This document shows positions 1-8,006 of a stretch of DNA of 64,000 bases, one piece after another. The notes below the pieces were generated by a model. That model saw nothing but the letters and a program-made list of their open reading frames with translations. It ran no database searches and was not told the origin of the DNA. Position 1 is the first letter of the stretch. Each line of letters opens with the position of its first letter. A program made the translations under genes and the position numbers. Source of the DNA: Bacteroidota bacterium (lineage in GTDB: Bacteria > Bacteroidota > Bacteroidia > Chitinophagales > Chitinophagaceae); NCBI GenBank assembly GCA_023416995.1, contig JAEZGI010000044.1, positions 6,433-70,432 on the forward strand, given 5' to 3'.

Positions 1-1673
1 TATTTACCGGAGTTTTTATCGAGATCGTAAGTTGTTTTGACGGCCTGGCTCACCGTCTGACTTTTGCCAATATTGAATTCAAGCAATGTTCCTTTCATAA
101 TTGGTTCTGTAAGTACACCACGGAGATTATAGCTCCATAAATCACCCTGGTTGAAACTTACCTGGTTGATGGAGTCTTTTCGGATCGCCGTTCCTGTACG
201 TCCATAAAATTCATTAACTGATTGGAGTGAAGCGTTAGCTTCACTTTCATTATAGGAGGTCTGTAAATTGACAGATAAGGTTCTGCCCTTCAATCGAAAT
301 TTCTTCCGAAACAACAAATCGTTCCTGAAATTAAAACCCTCGCTTTCTGACTGGTTCCTGCTATAACCTTCGTTTGTGGGAATACCGTCTGCCGACATCG
401 TGCTGTAGTCGCTGAAATTGTAATTATCCGACTGCTGCAAGCCAAAGGAGGGAGATATCTTAATCGAATGGAAAGAATCAATTTTTATATCAGCACCCAG
501 GTTTAGTCTTACGCTATTGCTGGTATTTTGGCTGGTTGCATTTTGTTTATAAAAGTAAGACGAATCGGGTAGCAGGTATTCCCGCTCAATTTGGGTTTCA
601 CGATAAGGACTATACCGGTTATAAAACAGGTTGCTTGTAAAATCAGTATTGTTCCCTATGAGGTTGTTGTAATTAAGTCCACCTCCCCAAATTGTATTTA
701 TGCCGCTGCCATTACCATTCATACCCTGCAAATTTGACGCCGCATCATCTAAGGTAATTAACATTGAGCCACCTCCTTGTCGCATACGGTTCAGTTCACC
801 CGAGAAGTTGAGCATATCCATGAATGAAAAGCCTTCAGCATTTGTGTTGTTGCCCATACCAATGGCCGACAGTTGTCTTGCACCTTTAAACGAATTGATA
901 TTAAATCGTCCTTCATACGTGCCGGCCGATCCGCTACCTGCATTCACTTTGCCGAACAGTCCTTTTTTTTTATCTTTTTTCAGTTTCAGGTTTATAGTTT
1001 TTTCACTGTTGCCATCGTCAATCCCTGTTAATTGTGCGGCATCACTTAATCTGTCATAAGCCTGTACTTTATCTACTGCGTCTGCGGGGAGGTTGCGGGT
1101 GGCGAGTTTGGGATCGTTGCCAAAAAACTCTTTTCCATCTACAAGTACCCGATTCACTTTTTGTCCCTGTGCCGTGATTGTACCTTCTTTGTCTACCTTG
1201 ATGCCAGGCATATTCTTCAGGAGCTGTTCCACATTCGCATTTGGCGGTGTTTTAAATGATCCTGCGTTGTATTGAACCGTATCTCCGATAAGGGTAACCG
1301 GCGGGGCCTCGGCGGTAACAGTCACTTCCTCAAGTATCCTGGCCCGGTCAAACATGTTAATCTTTTCGAGATCGATCTCTTTTGATTCAGGGCCGATTTC
1401 AAAGAAGCGGTTTTGGTTATGGTAATTAACATGGGTCAGTAACAATCTATAATCACCTGCTGCCAATGCATTAATTAAGAAAACCCCTTTATTATCGGTC
1501 ATGGTGAATGAAACCAGCGATGAATCATTTTTCCTCAGTACCGTTACTGTTGCGCCTTTTACTGGCTCGTTGGTTAAAGAGTCATAGAGCTGACCGCGAA
1601 CGCTCCCGGTCTTTTGTGCATTGGAAGAAGAACAAATCAATAATGACAATAGTATTAATATCAACGGTCTCAT
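1..1673 (-). CDS. Outer-membrane beta-barrel / TonB-receptor-like protein (3' part beyond window)
   Basis: An open frame runs from an ATG at 1673 to the window edge (557 codons) without a stop, so the C-terminus is missing. A signal peptide (MRPLILILLSLLICSSSNAQ) is followed by a carboxypeptidase-regulatory-like beta-sandwich (about residues 22-105, with DSLTNEPVKGATVTV) and then a plug-like region containing NMPGIKVDKEG and VLVDGKEFFGNDP. The rest is Asn/Ser/Tyr-rich beta-barrel sequence. This matches the Bacteroidota 'outer membrane beta-barrel protein' family (OMP_b-brl_3 type), related to TonB-dependent receptors but distinct from SusC: it lacks the SusC-type VVVVGYG box and has no SusD partner in view. 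Its ligand cannot be told. A palindrome and a tandem direct repeat lie 55-105 bp upstream of the start. Confidence 0.85.
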   Translation of the reverse strand, partial: MRPLILILLSLLICSSSNAQKTGSVRGQLYDSLTNEPVKGATVTVLRKNDSSLVSFTMTDNKGVFLINALAAGDYRLLLTHVNYHNQNRFFEIGPESKEIDLEKINMFDRARILEEVTVTAEAPPVTLIGDTVQYNAGSFKTPPNANVEQLLKNMPGIKVDKEGTITAQGQKVNRVLVDGKEFFGNDPKLATRNLPADAVDKVQAYDRLSDAAQLTGIDDGNSEKTINLKLKKDKKKGLFGKVNAGSGSAGTYEGRFNINSFKGARQLSAIGMGNNTNAEGFSFMDMLNFSGELNRMRQGGGSMLITLDDAASNLQGMNGNGSGINTIWGGGLNYNNLIGNNTDFTSNLFYNRYSPYRETQIEREYLLPDSSYFYKQNATSQNTSNSVRLNLGADIKIDSFHSIKISPSFGLQQSDNYNFSDYSTMSADGIPTNEGYSRNQSESEGFNFRNDLLFRKKFRLKGRTLSVNLQTSYNESEANASLQSVNEFYGRTGTAIRKDSINQVSFNQGDLWSYNLRGVLTEPIMKGTLLEFNIGKSQTVSQAVKTTYDLDKNSGK

Positions 1674-1727
1674 AACAGAAATTTTCGGGTGTAAGGTGTA
1701 CACGCGAAACTATTTCCGTAATGTTAT

Positions 1728-1747
1728 AAGGCAGGTTAACCAGCCTT
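1728..1747. promoter_or_regulatory. 20-bp near-perfect palindrome, likely operator
   Basis: AAGGCAGGTTAACCAGCCTT pairs with its own reverse complement at 9 of 10 positions (core GGTTAACC). It sits 55 bp upstream of the beta-barrel gene start at 1673. No U-run follows, so a protein-binding site is more likely than a terminator. Confidence 0.4.
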
Positions 1748-1750
1748 GCA

Positions 1751-1778
1751 TTAATGTTAATGAAGGTTAATGTTCATG
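1751..1778. repeat. Two 12-bp direct repeats with 16-bp period
   Basis: TTAATGTTAATG (1751-1762) and TTAATGTTCATG (1767-1778) match at 11 of 12 positions and are separated by AAGG. Tandem direct repeats spaced near 1.5 helical turns are typical of dimeric response-regulator sites. They lie about 80 bp upstream of the minus-strand beta-barrel gene and may control it. Confidence 0.4.
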
Positions 1779-2118
1779 GTAAGTGTATCAAACAATCTTC
1801 AAAAAAAATCACCCCACTAATTTGGTAGACTATTACCTTTGCTATACTTTCGTATTTCATTAAAGGTGTTTAACTATTTTAACCAAGCCAACTTAGCATG
1901 AAACATTTGCACCTCGATCTCAAATCCCGACTGGCTCATAATGCTTCTCCAGGACCACCATCTTACCGATGTTGTCATTAATCAGATTTTTAGGTTCGTT
2001 GTAGTGACGAATCGTTCCAGCTATATATACAAAAGGGCCGGAAACTGTTAGCGCAGCTCCGACCCGGGACAAAAGGCTTACCAAGCGTGAATAGGCGTAT
2101 TTACACTCAACCTCTTGT
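1779..2118. other. Intergenic stretch upstream of SusC1
   Basis: No complete gene is supported here. A TACCTTTG at 1834-1841 fits the Bacteroidota -7 consensus TAnnTTTG on the plus strand, but the only TTTG upstream lies 9 nt away instead of 19-21, so promoter status is weak. A protein-like minus-strand reading frame without a normal start (1920-2135) is listed separately. Confidence 0.3.
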
Positions 2119-2135
2119 CTGACAAATATATTGTT
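1920..2135 (-). pseudogene. Protein-like open frame without start codon, possible gene remnant
   Basis: Between a TGA at 2138-2136 and a TGA at 1922-1920 the minus strand stays open for 71 codons and reads like a real protein, for example GPFVYIAGTIRHYNEPKNLI followed by GKMVVLEKHYEPVGI. There is no ATG except a late one that would give about 13 residues. I do not recognise the family. It could be the C-terminal fossil of a deleted gene, or chance. Confidence 0.25.
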
Positions 2136-2153
2136 TCAGCTCTATATTGTCAG
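2119..2153. repeat. Inverted repeat upstream of SusC1
   Basis: CTGACAAATATA (2119-2130) and TATATTGTCAG (2143-2153) are complementary apart from one extra A, around a 12-nt loop. The left arm also lies in the short palindrome TTGTCTGACAA. It could be an operator or a leader hairpin of the SusC1/SusD1 operon. Confidence 0.4.
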
Positions 2154-2161
2154 GCAACAGG

Positions 2162-2191
2162 TTGATTAATTCTATCAAAGTAATTAATCAA
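2162..2191 (+). promoter_or_regulatory. Perfect 10-bp inverted repeat abutting the SusC1 start
   Basis: TTGATTAATT (2162-2171) and AATTAATCAA (2182-2191) are exact reverse complements around a 10-nt spacer. The right arm ends 2 nt before the ATG at 2194. If transcribed, the hairpin would occlude the ribosome entry region; as DNA it is a candidate operator. Confidence 0.5.
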
Positions 2192-2193
2192 TC

Positions 2194-5100
2194 ATGAAAA
2201 TCATCGGACCTCCGCGGTTACTGAACCCTTCAATTCTCCTTTTTCTTTGTTTCCTCTTTTCAACAATCAAGATCTTTTCTCAAACTGGTACACCTATCAC
2301 TGGTAAAACACTTGCAGGCAAGAGCCGTAGTCCATTACAGGGTGCCACAGTACAGATAGCAGGCAGTACCAACACTGTTGTAACGGGCAACCAGGGCGAG
2401 TTCCGCATCATTACTTACAAACCGCTACCTGTAACGCTGGTAATTACATACACAGGGTATTCACCTAAGGAAATCGAGATAACTGATGCCAACCCCGTAG
2501 AAGTTTTATTAGAAGAGGCGCCGGCCGAATTATCTGATGTCGTTGTGGTGGGTTATGGTACCCAACGCAGAAGTGAACTATCAGGTTCCGTAGCAAAGAT
2601 TGCCGGGCGGGATGTAACAAAAATACCCGTTGCCAGTTTCGATGCCCAGTTGCAGGGAAAAGCTTCGGGTCTGCAGATCATCTCCAATTCCGGTGTTCCC
2701 GGCGAGGGTGTTTTTGTACGGGTAAGAGGTACAACTTCCATTAACTCGAGCAGTGATCCCCTGTATGTGATTGACGGGGTATTTCTAAACAATACAAGTC
2801 TTCAAAGCACAAATCTTGGTGGCCGCGTTACTTCACCCATTGCAGACATTAATCCGGCCGACATTGAAAGTATTGAAGTGTTGAAAGACGCTTCTGCAAC
2901 CGCTATTTATGGGTCAAGAGGTGCTAACGGAGTTGTGATTGTTACCACGAAAAAAGGAACATACGGATCGACGCCAAAAATCACCCTCGATGTTGCGAAT
3001 GGTTGGGTGCAGGCAGACAAATCAACATTACCAAAACTGGCAAGCGGTCCTGAAAGCGCTATGCTTGCCAATGAATACTGGATCAACTCTGGTATAGACC
3101 GGCCATCACTCAACCAGACTTTTGCCAACCGTCCTTTCCGCCCGGTTGCTGAAGGAGGAAACGGTTTACCGGAAGAGCAACCCACTGTTGACCGTATCGG
3201 TGACTTACTGCGCAAAGGTTATCTGCAGGATTATAACCTCTCAATACAAGGTGGAACAAACACATCAAGATATTATTTTGGTGCAGGTTTTACCGACCAG
3301 GATGCGCTCATGAAAGTGATCAATTTTTCAAGGGCAAGTCTCAAATTTAATTTTGATCAGAAACTATCTGACCGGATAAGTTTCGGACTAACTAATAACC
3401 TTACCCGTAGTCAACGTAACCAGGCAAGAACCGGCGATGGCCCCCAGGTAAGCTTATGGAATTCGGCTGTTTCTGCCGCGACCTATACTCCAAAATATGC
3501 GCAGGACGGCACTTCGGTGGGATCGGATAATACCTACATCTTAATGGAGAATTATGATGTGAAAACCATCAGTCTCCGGTATATCGGAAGTGTTTATGGG
3601 GAAGCGCAGATAGCAAAGGGACTAAAATTCAGAACAAGTTTCAGCCTGGATTACAATCATTACGATGAATGGCAATACTGGAACTCGAAAACCAGTATTG
3701 GTAAGGCTTCAAATGGTGAAGCAGTTTCTGCAATCACCCAAAATACTACCTGGATCAACGAACAGACATTATCGTATGCAACCGGGCTCAATGATCATAA
3801 CATTAATCTGCTTGCCGGTAATACCGTACAAGGAAATACAATTGCCTCAACTTATGCAAATGGTAAGGGCTTTGCAAATGATAATTATAAACTGATATCT
3901 TCAGCCTCTACTCAAACTTCATCACAAGGCTGGAGCAAATACACCCTCACTTCTTTTTTTGGCCGTGCAGGATACAACTATCAGAAAAAATATTTTGTTG
4001 AGGCTACACTCAGAGCAGATGCCTCTTCAAAGTTTGGTGCTAATAACCGTTGGGGATATTTCCCGGCTTTCTCTGCGGCCTGGCGGGCATCAGAAGAGCA
4101 TTTCCTGAAGGATGTTTCATGGTTATCTGATCTTAAGATCCGCGCCTCTTATGGTATTACCGGCAACCAGGCAGGCATTGATGAGTTTGCATCAAAAGGT
4201 CTTTGGTCGGGCGGGAGCAGCTATGCAGATGTAGTAGGCACACCTTTGCCAGGCATAGGCCCTGCACAATTGGGCAATGATGATCTCAAGTGGGAAAAGA
4301 CAGCCCAAACCAATATTGGTATTGATCTGGGTTTGCTGGATAACCGTATCAGCATCACCGCTGATTATTATAAGAAATACACTACAGATCTTCTTCTGCA
4401 ACAACCGATCCCATCTTCTTCGGGTTTTTCAACCTATTGGGCCAATGTTGGCGAGATCACCAACAAAGGTTACGAAGTAAACATCAACACCATCAACGTT
4501 GATCGTAAAGATTTCCGATGGACAACAAACCTCAATTTTTCGGGTAACCGTAACCGTATTGAAAAACTTCCCACTCAGCTTACCCGCTATACACGCGATT
4601 GGGTGATTATGAAGGAAGGATATTCGATGAACTCTTTCTGGTTGTACAAACAGATTGGTGTCGATCCCGCAAATGGTAGGGTAATTTTTGAAGGACAGGA
4701 TGAGAATGGCGCTGTGACTGCGGAAGACAGACAGATCTACAAAAATTTCTATCCGCGTGTTTATGGAGGTCTTACTAACAATTTTACGTTTGGCAATATT
4801 GATCTTGGTATCACATTTTCTTTCCAGGAGGGCAATTATTCATTAAATCTTCAACGCTATTTCCGCGAGCGTAATCCTCTCAGTGGCGGCGTGTTCTCAA
4901 AAGTGCTTGATCGTTGGCAAAAACCCGGTGACATAACAGATGTCCCAAGACTCACATCCGTCGGAAACAATTATACAATTGATCAAAACAGTCGCTACCT
5001 GGAAGATGCATCCTTTATTCGCCTAAAACAATTGACGGTGGGTTACAAAATACCGCAGTCGATTGTGAGCCGGGTAAAACTTTCTGGAGCCAGGTTGTAC

Positions 5101-5250
5101 TTCGTTGGCTCGAATCTTAAACTATGGACGAAATACGACGGGGATCCTGAGTCGAATGTTACCTCTGATCCAACAGCACAGGGCATCGGCTCATTTGGTA
5201 CGCCGCCACAACCAATAGGTTTCCAGTTTGGCTTGAACGTTACTTTCTAA
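2194..5250 (+). CDS. SusC/RagA-like TonB-dependent outer-membrane receptor (SusC1)
   Basis: A 1018-residue TonB-linked receptor that would import an oligosaccharide or other large nutrient captured by the SusD1 lipoprotein encoded 20 bp downstream. A signal peptide ends near residue 30 (..IKIFSQ). It is followed by a CarboxypepD_reg-like domain (about 34-110), the SusC box DVVVVGYGTQRR (115-126), the plug with PLYVIDGVF and ASATAIYGSRGANGVVIVTT, and a long beta-barrel ending in Phe (LNVTF), as usual for barrel insertion. There is no STN domain and no adjacent sigma/FecR pair, so it is not expected to signal through an ECF sigma factor. A perfect inverted repeat abuts the start codon. The substrate is unknown. 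Confidence 0.95.
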   Translation: MKIIGPPRLLNPSILLFLCFLFSTIKIFSQTGTPITGKTLAGKSRSPLQGATVQIAGSTNTVVTGNQGEFRIITYKPLPVTLVITYTGYSPKEIEITDANPVEVLLEEAPAELSDVVVVGYGTQRRSELSGSVAKIAGRDVTKIPVASFDAQLQGKASGLQIISNSGVPGEGVFVRVRGTTSINSSSDPLYVIDGVFLNNTSLQSTNLGGRVTSPIADINPADIESIEVLKDASATAIYGSRGANGVVIVTTKKGTYGSTPKITLDVANGWVQADKSTLPKLASGPESAMLANEYWINSGIDRPSLNQTFANRPFRPVAEGGNGLPEEQPTVDRIGDLLRKGYLQDYNLSIQGGTNTSRYYFGAGFTDQDALMKVINFSRASLKFNFDQKLSDRISFGLTNNLTRSQRNQARTGDGPQVSLWNSAVSAATYTPKYAQDGTSVGSDNTYILMENYDVKTISLRYIGSVYGEAQIAKGLKFRTSFSLDYNHYDEWQYWNSKTSIGKASNGEAVSAITQNTTWINEQTLSYATGLNDHNINLLAGNTVQGNTIASTYANGKGFANDNYKLISSASTQTSSQGWSKYTLTSFFGRAGYNYQKKYFVEATLRADASSKFGANNRWGYFPAFSAAWRASEEHFLKDVSWLSDLKIRASYGITGNQAGIDEFASKGLWSGGSSYADVVGTPLPGIGPAQLGNDDLKWEKTAQTNIGIDLGLLDNRISITADYYKKYTTDLLLQQPIPSSSGFSTYWANVGEITNKGYEVNINTINVDRKDFRWTTNLNFSGNRNRIEKLPTQLTRYTRDWVIMKEGYSMNSFWLYKQIGVDPANGRVIFEGQDENGAVTAEDRQIYKNFYPRVYGGLTNNFTFGNIDLGITFSFQEGNYSLNLQRYFRERNPLSGGVFSKVLDRWQKPGDITDVPRLTSVGNNYTIDQNSRYLEDASFIRLKQLTVGYKIPQSIVSRVKLSGARLYFVGSNLKLWTKYDGDPESNVTSDPTAQGIGSFGTPPQPIGFQFGLNVTF

Positions 5251-5270
5251 AGGCTATTAATTCTAAAAAG

Positions 5271-6635
5271 ATGAAATCAATATATTCTGTATTTGCAATT
5301 TTTGCTTCGGTCATTTTTACTTCGTGTGAAAAATTTCTGGATGTTGAACCAAAAGAACTAACATCCGACCAGATAACCATCACTGACGAAAACTCGGCTA
5401 AGACTGCAGTGAGAGGGCTTTACAACCAGCTTGGATCTAACGGTTATTATGGTTATACATTCCAGACACTTGGATTTTTTTCCGGTGATAATATACAATA
5501 TGTAGGTTCCCAAACAGTCAATCAGCAGCTAACCAATCATGATGTGAAGTCTGATCTTGGTGCGGTATCTACAGCATGGACCGCCATTTATAATACTATC
5601 AACCGGGCCAATAATGTACTAAGTAAGGTGCCGGCTATTCCGTTGACCACTTCGTTCACGGAAGCAGTAAAAAATCAATTACTAGGTGAAGCGCATTTTG
5701 TACGTGCGCTTGCATATTTCGATCTTGCGCGAACCTGGGGCGGCGTTCAGCTTGTACTTGAGCCCACATCTTCAGCTGCCGGGCGTAACGATATCAAAAG
5801 AAGCACACTTGCAGAAACATACAGCCAGGTGCTTGCCGATCTTACAAAAGCAGAAGTTTTGTTGCCGGAAACTGTGAATCGCATCAGGGCGACCAAAAAA
5901 ACAGTGTGGGCCTTAAGAGCGCGTTTTCATTTGTACCAGCAACAATGGGCAGAGGCAGAAACATATGCTACGAAGATAATTACTGATGTAACGAATTATC
6001 AGTTGCGTAGTCCCTGGTCATCTTTTTTTGCAAACAATGCCCAGGGAACACCCGAATCAGTACTGGAGTTGTATTATACAACAACCGTCACCAACAACCA
6101 GGCGAGTCAGTGGCAGCCAGCTACAAAAGGTGGAGTGGGCTGGATCAAGCCAACCAGTGCACTTGTGTCGTTGCTGACTGATCCGGAGGTTGGTGGTGAC
6201 AGAAACGCCTTGATACAACGCGTTGTTATCAACGGTGTGGAGAACTGGTTCGGAAACCTTTACTACCGCACTAACGGAACTGACCCCGCGTACCTGATCC
6301 GGGTTGCTGAACTGTATCTTATCAGGTCAGAGGCGAGGGCACAGTTAAATAATTTAAGTGGGGCGATCGAAGACGTAACAGCTATCAGGCAAAGGGCCGG
6401 TATTGATGAAGCTATTCCCGATAACATCAGGAAAAACGATTTGCTGTTGATTATAGAGAATGAGAACAGGCTTGAGTTTGCTCTGGAGAACCATCGTTGG
6501 TACGACCTTGTGCGCACCAATCGGGCCGCGACTGTGTTAGGTATATCGGATCCCAACAAATTCTTACTTCCCATTCCGTTCAGCGAGACCATCGTCGATA
6601 AACAATTGGAACAAAATCCGGGATACGGTCAATAA
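5271..6635 (+). CDS. SusD/RagB-like nutrient-binding lipoprotein (SusD1)
   Basis: A 454-residue surface lipoprotein partner of SusC1. The N-terminus MKSIYSVFAIFASVIFTSC is a lipoprotein signal with the acylated Cys at residue 19, followed by EKFLDVEP. The SusD-typical parts are visible: the TPR-like helical stretch with GEAHFVRALAYFDLARTWGG (about 141-160), YLIRVAELYLIRSEARAQ and a closing LLPIP..E...QNPGYGQ. Only 20 bp separate it from SusC1, so the two are surely one transcript. Ligand specificity cannot be read from the sequence; no glycoside hydrolase lies next to this pair. Confidence 0.93.
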   Translation: MKSIYSVFAIFASVIFTSCEKFLDVEPKELTSDQITITDENSAKTAVRGLYNQLGSNGYYGYTFQTLGFFSGDNIQYVGSQTVNQQLTNHDVKSDLGAVSTAWTAIYNTINRANNVLSKVPAIPLTTSFTEAVKNQLLGEAHFVRALAYFDLARTWGGVQLVLEPTSSAAGRNDIKRSTLAETYSQVLADLTKAEVLLPETVNRIRATKKTVWALRARFHLYQQQWAEAETYATKIITDVTNYQLRSPWSSFFANNAQGTPESVLELYYTTTVTNNQASQWQPATKGGVGWIKPTSALVSLLTDPEVGGDRNALIQRVVINGVENWFGNLYYRTNGTDPAYLIRVAELYLIRSEARAQLNNLSGAIEDVTAIRQRAGIDEAIPDNIRKNDLLLIIENENRLEFALENHRWYDLVRTNRAATVLGISDPNKFLLPIPFSETIVDKQLEQNPGYGQ

Positions 6636-6658
6636 TGAACCTCATATAATCTTTTTCA

Positions 6659-7996
6659 ATGAGCAGGATTTTCATTCACAAAGATGTCACATCGCCATGG
6701 ACACGAACCGAATTGATCCTTTTTCGTTTTGGTTTTCTTTTTATCGCGCTGCTGACCATACCGTTTTACAAATCTTATTATAGTAATATTTTTTCTATCA
6801 ACCCGCTTGATCTTTCTTTCCAGGATTTGTTCCAGGTTAGTCATCATGTACCTGGAATAGGATGGTTCGATAATTCAGCAAGTTCATTTAGCGGATGGCT
6901 TGCTGCAGCGACGATAGCACTGGCTGGAACCATAATATGGACCATAGCCGACCGCGGCGCGGGCAACTACGACCGTTTGTATTACTGGACCCGGGCCGCC
7001 TTAAGATACCGGCTGGCCGGAGGTATCATAGCGTATGGTTTATTATTACTGTTCCCTGTGTTGATGCCTTCACCGGCTTTGAGTGATCTTCATACCGCTT
7101 ACGGTGATTTTCTGCCCTGGAAGATTTATTATCATTCAACAGCAGTGGCCTCAGCAGGCTACCGGCAAACAATAGGCTTTTTTGAAATATTAGGTGGTTT
7201 GTTTTTGTTGAGAAGACGTACAGTAGTGTTTGGTGCTATCATCATAATGTTTATCCTCGTGAACGTGGTTCTCGCAAACTTTGCTTATGATATTGGCGAA
7301 CATCTTTACAGTACCTACCTGTTGCTGCTGTCGGCAGTTTTGCTGGCCCACGATCTGCCTCGTTTATATACTTTGATCGTATTAAGAACAAAAACAACGG
7401 CTGATCGCATCAGCCTTCAGTTCAGCAAAAACGAAAGGATCTTCAAAAACATTGTTCGTGTTTCGTTTGGCCTGTTTACAGTAGTGTTTGTTGGGTTACT
7501 TGTGACAACCTATACCGGTAGCAACTGGCCCTATCCGGATAAACCTGGTCTTACAAATGCAGCAGGTTATTACAATGTACGTTTCTTTAAAATAAACGAT
7601 ACCATTCTTCCATATTCTGAAACAGATCCTGTGAGATGGCAGGATGTGGTATTTGAAAAATGGAACGTGTTAAGCGTGCGTACCAGTAAACCCTATCCAC
7701 CGGTTACAGCGGCCCCCCAGATCATTGCAACGGCCAATACGCACCTGGATTATGGATCCATTGGCAATGGCGGGAGAAATTTTTACCGGTACGAACTGTC
7801 GGGTGACCACCTCGATCTGTACAGTCAATATGATAGCACAGATAAATTAAGGTTTGTGGTTCAAAGACCGGATGCTGCCACGATCATTTTAAACGGCCGA
7901 AGCATTGCAGGTGATAGTTTATCAATCACTTTGGACAAAATCAATAAAGAATACCTGCTGCATAAGGGAAGAAGAAAACCAATTTCAATTTATTAA
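6659..7996 (+). CDS. Seven-helix membrane protein with C-terminal exported domain (DoxX-like core), copy A
   Basis: A 445-residue integral membrane protein of unknown function. About seven hydrophobic segments are visible: residues ~20-38, 82-102, 120-140, 175-190, 193-215, 219-238 and 265-287. The middle part (FFEILGGLFLLRRRTVVFGA, then VNVVLANFAYD) recalls the DoxX/MauE-like four-helix fold. The last ~150 residues are hydrophilic, beta-rich and presumably outside the membrane (GLTNAAGYYNVRFFKIND). It follows SusD1 by 23 bp and is paralogous to the next gene, including the motif YWTR and the tail motif RWQDVVFEKW. Position in the SusCD operon suggests a role in handling the imported compound or a redox partner. 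No catalytic motif was recognised. Confidence 0.8.
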   Translation: MSRIFIHKDVTSPWTRTELILFRFGFLFIALLTIPFYKSYYSNIFSINPLDLSFQDLFQVSHHVPGIGWFDNSASSFSGWLAAATIALAGTIIWTIADRGAGNYDRLYYWTRAALRYRLAGGIIAYGLLLLFPVLMPSPALSDLHTAYGDFLPWKIYYHSTAVASAGYRQTIGFFEILGGLFLLRRRTVVFGAIIIMFILVNVVLANFAYDIGEHLYSTYLLLLSAVLLAHDLPRLYTLIVLRTKTTADRISLQFSKNERIFKNIVRVSFGLFTVVFVGLLVTTYTGSNWPYPDKPGLTNAAGYYNVRFFKINDTILPYSETDPVRWQDVVFEKWNVLSVRTSKPYPPVTAAPQIIATANTHLDYGSIGNGGRNFYRYELSGDHLDLYSQYDSTDKLRFVVQRPDAATIILNGRSIAGDSLSITLDKINKEYLLHKGRRKPISIY

Positions 7997-8006
7997 TCAT
8001 ATAGCT

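Noticed and set aside
1834..1841. TACCTTTG as a -7 promoter box
   Set aside because: Matches the consensus, but no -33 TTTG lies 19-21 nt upstream and it is 350 bp from SusC1; not strong enough for a promoter call.
7905..8006. N-terminal extension of membrane protein copy B
   Set aside because: Would overlap copy A by 92 bp and has no helix or motif; the ATG at 8007 gives an N-terminus that matches the paralogue.
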